Shown here in pieces: positions 1 through 5,241 of a stretch of 6,211 bases of DNA. The stretch is from Rhodospirillaceae bacterium (GTDB lineage Bacteria; Pseudomonadota; Alphaproteobacteria; Rhodospirillales; Magnetovibrionaceae), in assembly GCA_029883045.1 (NCBI GenBank), contig JAOUJU010000113.1, forward strand, positions 1-6,211. The letters are read 5' to 3'. Each line of letters begins with the position of its first letter. The stretch's first letter is position 1. Under the pieces are notes generated by a model that did not search any database, was not told the origin of the DNA, and was given only the letters and a program-made list of their open reading frames with translations. The position numbers and the translations under genes were made by a program.

Positions 1-1
1 C

Positions 2-244
2 GCTAACGTTACGGTACTGCAATCGGTCAATAACTATGCTGTTGATGTTGTTTTGGCGACGCTGCTTTTGTTTGGTGCGGTAATTGGCGCACAATTTGGC
101 GCGCGTGCCGGGGCTAAACTTGGCGGTGAACAGTTGCGTATTTTACTGGCTCTTATGGTTATTGGTGTTTGTGTTAAAATTGGGCTTGATCTTACACTAG
201 AGCCCAGTGACCTATACACAATCGTCAAGGCGGGGGGTCACTGA
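2..244 (+). CDS. Sulfite exporter TauE/SafE family protein, C-terminal fragment
   Basis: This is the last 80 residues of an integral membrane permease; the reading frame is open to the left edge, so the 5' part is missing. A TTG at 53 is an internal leucine codon, not a start. The fragment has two hydrophobic segments (about residues 14-32 and 46-65) joined by a short Gly/Ala-rich loop (GARAGAKLGGEQLR). This matches the usual end of TauE/SafE proteins, where a small-residue-rich helix is followed by a conserved G-x-K/R-L-x-x-x-x-L-R loop and a last helix. Family members are proposed to export sulfite or other sulfur or organosulfur anions in the inner membrane; the substrate cannot be read from this piece. 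The TGA stop overlaps the ATG of the next gene, so the two are translationally coupled. Pairing of a TauE-like permease with an Alph_Pro_TM protein supports the assignment. The family call is fairly secure and the substrate is unknown. Confidence 0.75.
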   Translation, partial: ANVTVLQSVNNYAVDVVLATLLLFGAVIGAQFGARAGAKLGGEQLRILLALMVIGVCVKIGLDLTLEPSDLYTIVKAGGH

Positions 245-1005
245 TGAAAATTAACAAACACCTTACTGCCTTAGCTGCAATTGTTATGACGCTGTTTTTA
301 TCTAACCCCGCTCCTATGGCCGCCGAGGGTTATATTGACATTGATTTATCAAAGCCAGAGGTTGAATTGACCGCATCCTTTGATGGGGCTGAACTTTTAT
401 TATTTGGAATCCACAACCCCGGCACCGACGTAATCATTGTTGTTCGCGGACCTGGAATTAGCACCCCCGTAAGAAAAAAAGACCGCGTTGCCGGTATTTG
501 GATAAACAGCGACGAGGTAGTGTTTAAAAATGCGCCAACATTTTACGCTGCCGCATCAACTGCACCGCCAGCGGAGATATTGCCCCCAAAGATTTTAAAC
601 CAATACGAAATTGGGGTTGAAAATATAAACCTGAATATCGAAAGTAAATCGGCTGGCGCTGAAATCAAGCCATTTATTGACGGCCTTGTGCGCAATATGA
701 ACCGCACCGGGTTATACAGCAGTGAAGTATTGGAAATTAACAAAGTTGGGCGTCAGCTATTTCGCACCAACCTGTGGTTTCCATCCAACGTTTCTGTTGG
801 CGATTATACTGTTGATACTCACCTTGTTAAGGATGGCAGCATTATAAACAGCAAAAAAACACATATTGTTGTACATAAAGTTGGGATAGAGGCAGATATC
901 TATAACTTTGCCCACAATTACGCTCTTTTTTACGGATTACTTGCCATTGTTATTGCGGTAATATCCGGATGGAGCGCGAACGCGGTATTTAGGAGAGGTG
1001 GATAA
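244..1005 (+). CDS. TIGR02186 / Alph_Pro_TM family membrane-anchored protein
   Basis: This 253-residue protein resembles the alphaproteobacterial family TIGR02186 (PF09608), whose function is unknown. An N-terminal signal peptide (Lys-rich start, hydrophobic residues 8-20, likely cleavage near MAA-EG at 26-28) is followed by a periplasmic beta-rich domain of about 195 residues. One C-terminal helix (about 226-246, starting after NFAHNYALFYG) ends with a short positively charged tail (FRRGG). The sequence around IEADIYNFAHNYALFYG and the following membrane segment is the family's most recognisable part. The N-terminal part carries the typical statement of a sign-determining domain (ELTASFDGAELLLFG). 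The ATG overlaps the upstream TGA; a G-rich stretch (231-236) is only a poor ribosome binding site, so coupling to the TauE-like gene is likely. The permanent association with a TauE/SafE permease suggests a periplasmic accessory subunit of that exporter; this is inference. Confidence 0.8.
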   Translation: MKINKHLTALAAIVMTLFLSNPAPMAAEGYIDIDLSKPEVELTASFDGAELLLFGIHNPGTDVIIVVRGPGISTPVRKKDRVAGIWINSDEVVFKNAPTFYAAASTAPPAEILPPKILNQYEIGVENINLNIESKSAGAEIKPFIDGLVRNMNRTGLYSSEVLEINKVGRQLFRTNLWFPSNVSVGDYTVDTHLVKDGSIINSKKTHIVVHKVGIEADIYNFAHNYALFYGLLAIVIAVISGWSANAVFRRGG

Positions 1006-1007
1006 AA

Positions 1008-1529
1008 ATGCCAGAAACTAAATCACCAAATATAGAGTGCATGCCGACTGGCGAAAAAGATAAGAAAAAAGGCTTTACCTTTCTTTGTGTTGTTGATGAC
1101 AGCGAGGAACTTAGCCGCGCCGTGCGCTTTTCCTGCCGCAGGGCAGAACGTGTTGGCGGGAACGTTGCGTTGGTTTATGTCATTCAGCCAGCCGAATTCC
1201 AACACTGGATGAGTGTTGGGGACCTGATGCGCGAAGAAGCCCGCCAAGAAGCGGAAGACCTAATGACCGGTGTAGCCAAAGGCGTGCAAGATTGTTCTGG
1301 CCTGACCCCGCAAGTATACATCCGCGAAGGCAACACCACGGAAGAGCTAATAAAGCTGATTGATGAAGAAAAAAGCATTTCCCTATTGGTGCTTGGTGCC
1401 GCTGCCGGTGATGATGGCCCCGGACCGTTAGTCAGCTATTTCATGGAAAAAGCTGCAGGCAAACTACGCGTTCCAATTACCGTTGTGCCCGGCAATTTAA
1501 GCAATGAAGAAATTGATTCGATTACTTAA
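1008..1529 (+). CDS. Universal stress protein (UspA family), single domain
   Basis: This is a 173-residue cytoplasmic protein with one Usp fold. After a charged leader of about 22 residues, strand beta1 reads FTFLCVVDDSEELSRAV (23-39), with the acidic pair D30/D31 where Usp proteins contact adenine. A second strand follows (NVALVYVI, 52-59), then a long amphipathic, Glu-rich helix (70-92). The C-terminal nucleotide-loop region is LLVLGAAAGDDGPGP (126-140), ending in the strand ITVVPG. The usual G-x2-G-x9-G-(S/T) ATP loop is not intact: G130 is present, but no properly spaced G and G-S/T follow. ATP binding is therefore doubtful. The start at 1008 is well supported by a strong Shine-Dalgarno (AGGAGAGGTGG, 991-1001) six bases upstream. 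The gene lies 2 bp after the Alph_Pro_TM gene and is surely in the same operon as the TauE-like permease. Its likely role is to sense energy state or stress for that transporter unit; this is inferred. Confidence 0.85.
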   Translation: MPETKSPNIECMPTGEKDKKKGFTFLCVVDDSEELSRAVRFSCRRAERVGGNVALVYVIQPAEFQHWMSVGDLMREEARQEAEDLMTGVAKGVQDCSGLTPQVYIREGNTTEELIKLIDEEKSISLLVLGAAAGDDGPGPLVSYFMEKAAGKLRVPITVVPGNLSNEEIDSIT

Positions 1530-1532
1530 TCA

Positions 1533-1569
1533 TACAAGAACGCTGCAGTAGCAGCGACGCACGCTTGTA
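1533..1569. terminator. Nested inverted repeat in the convergent gap (possible weak terminator)
   Basis: A perfect 6-bp stem with a 4-base loop, CGCTGC-AGTA-GCAGCG (1541-1556), is enclosed by a second, outer pair, TACAAG (1533-1538) and CTTGTA (1564-1569). It begins 3 bp after the stop of the rightward Usp gene, where a transcript end is expected. No T-run follows on the + strand; on the - strand the inner stem is followed by TTCTTGTAT. Termination by this element alone would be weak or Rho-assisted. Confidence 0.35.
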
Positions 1570-1577
1570 CGCTATTA

Positions 1578-1593
1578 ACGGCCAAGTGGCCGT
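1578..1593. terminator. GC-rich hairpin in the convergent gap (possible bidirectional terminator)
   Basis: A perfect stem ACGGCC-AAGT-GGCCGT lies midway between the convergent Usp genes (stops at 1529 and 1629). It is symmetrical, so it could act on both converging transcripts, but neither side carries a true T-tract (CACTACTTA on +, TAATAG on -). It is called from the palindrome and its position only. Confidence 0.35.
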
Positions 1594-1628
1594 CACTACT
1601 TATGGTGCACTCTTTACAACTAAAGCTT

Positions 1629-2594
1629 CTACCTAACGATCATCACAGAATTGTGCGCGTTTTCCATTACCTTGAACGCGACCGAACCCATGAAAAACCG
1701 CTCTATCCCCGATTTACCAGAATCTGCCATCACAATTAATGAATAATCTGGCCCGGCTTCAATTATTTCATCAACCGGGTTTCCGACTTTGGTTATGGCA
1801 TCGACCACATCAATGCCCATACTTTTTAATTCTTTGCGTGCGTCTTCGACGTTGGCTTTGGCTTCGGCCTCGCCCTCTATGTCGTGGGATACGGAAATTA
1901 ATGAAATTGGACATTTACAACGGCTAGCTAAATAAGCATCACTGCGCACCGTGTGCATGGCCGCTTCGGATCCATCGGTGCAAATAAGGTGGCCGCTGCC
2001 GACCTCAAGGTCGCGCGCAATAATAACCGAACACGGTGCGTGAACCACTATTTTTTCTGCCACAGCCGGGTCCCAAAAACCTTTAAACCCGCCTTTCCAC
2101 CGACTGGATGCGCCAACAATTATCAGATCATACTTGCCAATTTCCCACTGATCGAGCACCCCCGACGCAATATCTGTTGCGACCTTTAATTTAAGCACAA
2201 CCTTGTTACCGTTTTTGGAGATGTAATCTATTTTATTATCGCCCAGAGTTGTTCCGCTAACATCTGAGTGAGAATGCTGTTCTTCCCAGTCATCGCCCAA
2301 AACACCCATTTCAACTAAAAGATCGCGGCCTTTTTTAAGGTATTTGATTCCCGGAAGTTCTAGCCCCCAATCAAGCAGGTTTGAGCGCGCCACATCAACC
2401 TGTAACCCGCCCGAACGCAATCCCTGATCAATTGGACGAACATACAAAAGAACAATATCGGCATCTATGCCGCTACCAAGTTTTGCCGCGTATTTTAGAC
2501 CGCGATATGATTCATCCGAACCATCAATACATACCAATATGCGAAAACGGCCTTCGGTATCTTCGCTCATTGTGGTGCTTTGTTTTTCATTCAT
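1629..2594 (-). CDS. Universal stress protein with two tandem UspA domains
   Basis: This 321-residue cytoplasmic protein consists of two Usp folds. Domain 1 (about 16-195) opens with FRILVCIDGSDESYRGLKYA and closes with APCSVIIARD. It is longer than a normal Usp domain because of a charged insertion (about 75-135, with EEQHSHSD). Its nucleotide loop starts GASS at 161-164 but lacks the later G-S, so it looks degenerate. Domain 2 (about 201-321) opens with HLICTDGSEAAMHTV and keeps most of the ATP loop: A290-x2-G293-x9-G303-S304, with only the first Gly replaced by Ala. One nucleotide-competent and one inactive half is common in tandem Usp proteins. The ATG at 2594 has GGAGT (2602-2606) seven bases upstream; M9 is an alternative start without an equally placed site. 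The gene starts 25 bp after the SLC13 symporter gene ends, indicating one operon and a probable regulatory link with that transporter (inferred). Confidence 0.88.
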   Translation of the reverse strand: MNEKQSTTMSEDTEGRFRILVCIDGSDESYRGLKYAAKLGSGIDADIVLLYVRPIDQGLRSGGLQVDVARSNLLDWGLELPGIKYLKKGRDLLVEMGVLGDDWEEQHSHSDVSGTTLGDNKIDYISKNGNKVVLKLKVATDIASGVLDQWEIGKYDLIIVGASSRWKGGFKGFWDPAVAEKIVVHAPCSVIIARDLEVGSGHLICTDGSEAAMHTVRSDAYLASRCKCPISLISVSHDIEGEAEAKANVEDARKELKSMGIDVVDAITKVGNPVDEIIEAGPDYSLIVMADSGKSGIERFFMGSVAFKVMENAHNSVMIVR

Positions 2595-2619
2595 GATGCG
2601 GACTCCGAATAGTTATTGG

Positions 2620-4158
2620 TTAAACACCAAGCAAGGGCCAATAAACATATGCCCCCAGCAACATTATAATGGTAGAGGCTACAGCCATTTTCCACCCAAC
2701 TTTTAAGAAGTCAGTAGTTTTAAGATAACCTGAGGCATAAACAATTGTGCTAGCTGGTGTGCCAACCACGGTTAAGTATGCAAACGCTGACGAAATTGCC
2801 GTTATATAGCCAATTACTATTGGGCTTTCTTCTGCCGCAACTGCCAGTTTAAGAACAATAGGTCCAAGCACCGCCACGGCGGCACCGTTCGACATGGTGT
2901 TCGTCACCAGCGTTGTCAGGGCAGAAACCGCAGCCCATAAACCAATACCGCTATCGGCGCCAAGCGGGGAAAGAATTGCCAAGAAATGTTCGGCAATCCA
3001 AATAGCGGCGCCGGTTTCCATCATTTGCAGCCCCAATGAAATGGCCGCGCCATACAACAGCACAACACCCCAGTTAACGCCGGAATTAATATCGGTCCAT
3101 TTAACCAAACCCGATGCCAAAAATATTACGGCGCCAAATATAGCAATGGTTCCCATGCCATAGTCGCTTGATGCAAAAATCCAGCCAAGCAGTGTGACGA
3201 AAAATATCACTATGGCTGCCCAGTCACCGATTTTCATCTTGCCCTGCTCTTCCACCTTATGACGCAGCTTTACAACAGCGCGAGATAAATTTCTGTATTC
3301 TGGCTTAAAGGTAAAAAGAAGAATAAGGGTAACAAATGGAAGTTGGATCAAAAACAAAGGATAGGCATACATCATCCAATGAACGTAATCGATCAAGTAA
3401 ATAAATGTTTCTGGATTTGTTGGATTGTAAAAGAATTCTTTCCAATAACCAATCATTATGGCATTTCTAGCGCCCCCCGATGGGGTCCCAATGCCCGCAA
3501 CAGAGCAACCATAGGAAATTGAAAACAAAATCACGGCAGCAAGATTACGAACCTTTTTAGGGTCATCAGAGGTAAGCTGAATAAGGGTAATGCCCACAGG
3601 AAGCATCATTGCTGCAACCGTATGTTCGCCGACGAACGATGCCAAAATACCAGAGACAAATGAAATGCCGAACGCGATACGTGCGGTTGATGTTCCGGTA
3701 ACACGAACCAATAACCACGCAATTCGTGTATCTAGTTTTTGTTTCACCACAGCAACTGCCAGCATTAGCGATCCCATGATAAACAATACGGAATCGCTCA
3801 TCATGGATTTTGCCACTTCTTTGGAATCGATACCCATTAAAAACACTTGGCCAACAATAATCATTAGGGCAACGGTTGGCAGCGGCACTGGTTCGGTAAC
3901 AAACAGTATGGTGGCAACCACGCTCATGGTCAGAATTATCATCCCCTGTTGGGTCAGGCCATCTGGAACAGGCATGGAAAGAAGCCCCCAGCCAACCGCA
4001 AGGGAGATGAAAAACCATCTTTTTTGCCAAAAATAAAGGTAACTGCTTCGCTTCTTTAGTACGCGCGGCACAGCCTTACCAATGGTTCCCGGAACCGCCC
4101 TTGAAATGGCGCTGGGAACCTTAGTTATTTTATCTACGCTTCCAAATTTTTTTATCAT
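2620..4158 (-). CDS. SLC13/DASS family sodium-dependent anion symporter
   Basis: This 512-residue inner-membrane transporter has about a dozen hydrophobic segments after a basic cytoplasmic leader of roughly 45 residues. DASS proteins import di- or tricarboxylates, sulfate or related anions with sodium. Both inverted-repeat halves are visible. Half 1 contains FVTEPVPLPTVAL (86-98), the hairpin ILASFVGEHTVAAMMLPVG (171-189) and GIGTPSGGARNAI (222-234). Half 2 contains WGVVLLYGAAISLG (363-376), TNTMSNGAAVAVLGP (419-433) and VVGTPASTIVYASGYLKTTDFLKVG (464-488). The second-half S423-N424 dipeptide corresponds to the sodium/substrate SNT motif with Gly in place of Thr; the first-half SNT is replaced by G-E-H-T (177-180). 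Substrate is therefore unclear: sulfate would suit the neighbouring TauE-like gene, but dicarboxylates are equally possible. The ATG at 4158 has TAGGA (4166-4170) seven bases upstream. Co-transcription with the downstream tandem Usp is likely. Confidence 0.88.
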   Translation of the reverse strand: MIKKFGSVDKITKVPSAISRAVPGTIGKAVPRVLKKRSSYLYFWQKRWFFISLAVGWGLLSMPVPDGLTQQGMIILTMSVVATILFVTEPVPLPTVALMIIVGQVFLMGIDSKEVAKSMMSDSVLFIMGSLMLAVAVVKQKLDTRIAWLLVRVTGTSTARIAFGISFVSGILASFVGEHTVAAMMLPVGITLIQLTSDDPKKVRNLAAVILFSISYGCSVAGIGTPSGGARNAIMIGYWKEFFYNPTNPETFIYLIDYVHWMMYAYPLFLIQLPFVTLILLFTFKPEYRNLSRAVVKLRHKVEEQGKMKIGDWAAIVIFFVTLLGWIFASSDYGMGTIAIFGAVIFLASGLVKWTDINSGVNWGVVLLYGAAISLGLQMMETGAAIWIAEHFLAILSPLGADSGIGLWAAVSALTTLVTNTMSNGAAVAVLGPIVLKLAVAAEESPIVIGYITAISSAFAYLTVVGTPASTIVYASGYLKTTDFLKVGWKMAVASTIIMLLGAYVYWPLLGV

Positions 4159-4192
4159 CCAAGCATCCTAATAACGTAATTTATAAAAAAAT

Positions 4193-4222
4193 ATTTAACC
4201 GCTTAAGATAAAAAATTCTCAA
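4193..4222 (-). promoter_or_regulatory. Possible sigma-70 promoter for the SLC13-usp operon
   Basis: Read leftward, TTGAGA (4217-4222, five of six matches to TTGACA) lies 18 bp before TTAAAT (4193-4198, four of six matches to TATAAT). An alternative -10, TATAAA (4180-4185), has no good -35. The very AT-rich spacer between rpe and the SLC13 gene makes chance matches common, and the proposed -35 falls inside the second tandem repeat unit. Confidence 0.25.
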
Positions 4223-4248
4223 GATAAAGAATGCTTAAGATAATAAAT
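4201..4248. repeat. Three tandem 16-bp direct repeats between rpe and the SLC13 gene
   Basis: The units are GCTTAAGATAAAAAAT (4201-4216), TCTCAAGATAAAGAAT (4217-4232) and GCTTAAGATAATAAAT (4233-4248). Units 1 and 3 differ at one position and unit 2 differs from unit 1 at three. The invariant core is C-T-x-A-A-G-A-T-A-A; in units 1 and 3 it contains the palindrome CTTAAG. The array ends two bases before the rpe stop and fills about half of the 92-bp spacer upstream of the SLC13 start. It may be a set of operator sites or simply slippage-derived repeats. Confidence 0.75.
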
Positions 4249-4250
4249 CA

Positions 4251-4910
4251 TTAGGATGAATATGCGTCACGTATTGCCTTAATGGTTGCTACGTAATCAT
4301 CGCCTTTAAATACAGCGCTACCCGCAACTAAGCATGTTGCACCCGCATCAACAACAGATTTTGCAGTAGCAGCATTAACGCCACCATCTACTTGAATATC
4401 AATGGGGCGTCCATTAATCATTTTTTTAACCGCACTTATTTTGTTTAGTGCTGCTGGAATAAAACTTTGCCCGCCAAAACCGGGGTTAACGCTCATTATT
4501 AAAACCATATCCAGTTGGTCTAATACATTTTCCAAAACATTGACCGGGGTGTGCGGGTTAAGTGAAACGCCAGCTTTTTTACCCAATCCTTTAATTACCT
4601 GAATTGAACGATCAAGATGTTTATCTGCTTCAGCGTGAACAACAATTTGATCGGCACCAGCTTTGGCATAATCTTCCAAAAACGGTCCGGCAGGATCAAT
4701 CATTAGATGAACATCAAAGAATTTTTCTGTCCACGAACGAATGCACGAAATAACCGGTGGGCCAAAGGTAAGGTTGGGAACAAAGTGACCATCCATAACA
4801 TCAATATGAATCCAATCGGCTCCAGCCTCATCAACTGCTTTAACCTCTTCGCCAAGACGGGCGAAATCGGCAGAAAGTATGCTGGGGGCTATTTTAACAT
4901 TTGCTGACAT
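4251..4910 (-). CDS. rpe: Ribulose-phosphate 3-epimerase
   Basis: This 219-residue cytoplasmic TIM-barrel enzyme interconverts ribulose-5-phosphate and xylulose-5-phosphate in the pentose phosphate and CBB pathways. The full length matches the family. The start has the signature IAPSILSADFARLG (7-20), with the substrate-contacting Ser in SILS. Metal ligands are all present: H35 and D37 in HIDVMDGHFVPN, H68 in DVHLM, and D175 in QVDGGVN; D37 and D175 are also the acid/base pair. The phosphate-binding parts are VNPGFGGQSF (141-150), GGVN (176-179) and the LVAGSAVF segment (194-201). The ATG at 4910 is supported by GGAGAG (4915-4920) four bases upstream. A neighbour on the same strand is a CbbO-type protein, so this may be the Calvin-cycle copy (cbbE), but a terminator-like hairpin between them argues against a simple shared operon. 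Function is near certain; the pathway-specific role is inferred. Confidence 0.97.
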   Translation of the reverse strand: MSANVKIAPSILSADFARLGEEVKAVDEAGADWIHIDVMDGHFVPNLTFGPPVISCIRSWTEKFFDVHLMIDPAGPFLEDYAKAGADQIVVHAEADKHLDRSIQVIKGLGKKAGVSLNPHTPVNVLENVLDQLDMVLIMSVNPGFGGQSFIPAALNKISAVKKMINGRPIDIQVDGGVNAATAKSVVDAGATCLVAGSAVFKGDDYVATIKAIRDAYSS

Positions 4911-4969
4911 TTTGCTCTCCGAAACTGGTTAGATTATTTTGCTTAACAAGGTTGCTTCATTTTGCAGTC

Positions 4970-4998
4970 ATTATAACCCAAGGCCAAGCTCAAACGGT
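4970..4998 (-). promoter_or_regulatory. Candidate rpe promoter (perfect -10, weak -35)
   Basis: Leftward, a perfect TATAAT (4970-4975) lies 60 bp before the rpe ATG and would give a 5' leader of about 50 bases. The expected -35 position 17 bp further up reads ACCGTT (4993-4998), a poor match, so an activator may be required. It lies downstream of the terminator at 5004-5042, so rpe could be transcribed independently of anything to its right. Confidence 0.45.
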
Positions 4999-5003
4999 TT
5001 TAT

Positions 5004-5042
5004 TTAAATAAAAAAGACCCCCGCACTTGCGAGCGGGGGTCT
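5004..5042 (-). terminator. Strong Rho-independent terminator for leftward transcription
   Basis: On the - strand, AGACCCCCGC (5033-5042) pairs perfectly with GCGGGGGTCT (5015-5024) across an 8-base loop (TCGCAAGT). This 10-bp GC-rich stem is followed immediately by TTTTT-A-TTT. Only leftward transcripts have the U-tract, so it must end an RNA starting to the right: either cbbO (stop 200 bp upstream), or a short RNA initiated in the gap. Confidence 0.88.
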
Positions 5043-5129
5043 AACGGCTGGCTTTGAGATTAGTGCGAGCGGACCTCCCCAGGTTTACTCGTCACTCAAA
5101 ACCCCCCGTTTTTCAATTTACACTTCTTG
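5007..5129 (-). ncRNA. Candidate small RNA or attenuator leader (no recognised family)
   Basis: This leftward segment of about 120 bases lies between a promoter-like sequence (5136-5163) and the terminator. The central part folds well: TTTGAG (5095-5100) with CTCAAA (5053-5058); GTG and CGAG separated by a bulged A with CTCG-CAC (within 5061-5095); and a small ACCT-GGGG-AGGT hairpin (5072-5083). These nest into one long irregular stem. The segment TTGAGTG (5093-5099) can alternatively pair with CACTCAA (5127-5133), seven perfect pairs partly overlapping the predicted RNA start, and CGGGGG (5103-5108) can pair with the CCCCCG in the terminator's 5' arm. These competing pairings resemble a switching leader. 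It shows no clear match to tRNA, tmRNA, RNase P, SRP RNA or a riboswitch core known to me. No ORF with a convincing ribosome binding site is seen. The RNA ends are estimates. Confidence 0.4.
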
Positions 5130-5135
5130 AGTGTC

Positions 5136-5163
5136 AATATACCGCTGCGAAGGACATAAACAA
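5136..5163 (-). promoter_or_regulatory. Candidate promoter for the leader/small RNA
   Basis: Leftward, TTGTTT (5158-5163) and TATATT (5136-5141) are separated by 16 bp, placing a start near 5129. A perfect TTGACA (5132-5137) overlaps the -10, but no reasonable -10 lies 15-19 bp beyond it, so it was not preferred. These are modest matches in AT-rich DNA, made more credible by the structured segment and terminator that follow. Confidence 0.35.
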
Positions 5164-5174
5164 ACTGATTTATA

Positions 5175-5202
5175 CTAATGATTAGCATAAGTATTGCTTA
5201 TG
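5175..5202. repeat. Two adjacent palindromes downstream of cbbO
   Basis: CTAAT-G-ATTAG (5175-5185) abuts CATAAG-TATTG-CTTATG (5186-5202). They lie about 40-65 bp past the cbbO stop and just upstream of the candidate small-RNA promoter. They could be an operator pair or a weak AT-rich terminator; no strong T-run follows the second stem on the - strand. No known regulator motif was recognised. Confidence 0.4.
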
Positions 5203-5241
5203 GTTATTTTATCTAATTAATTGTTTTAGTGCATAATTTTA

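Noticed and set aside
3566..4036. Open frames of about 150 codons on both strands inside the SLC13 gene
   Set aside because: Their translations are rich in Cys, Arg and His or Ser/Thr/Pro with no domain logic, and they lie wholly within a convincing 512-residue membrane transporter.
4195..4206. CtrA-type TTAA-N7-TTAA site
   Set aside because: The two TTAA boxes are only 4 bp apart, not 7, in a region where TTAA occurs often by composition.
4201..4248. CRISPR array
   Set aside because: The units are 16 bp, directly adjacent with no spacers, and no cas gene is nearby.
5034..5108. tRNA-like layout: CGGGGG and CCCCCG ends 75 bases apart on the - strand
   Set aside because: There is no T-arm GGTTCRA sequence, no D-arm consensus and no plausible anticodon arm, and the CCCCCG arm is already part of a terminator stem.
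5015..5110. A + strand small RNA ending at CCCCCCGTTTTTC
   Set aside because: The T-run after 5108 is not preceded by a proper adjacent hairpin on the + strand, while the - strand has a textbook terminator.
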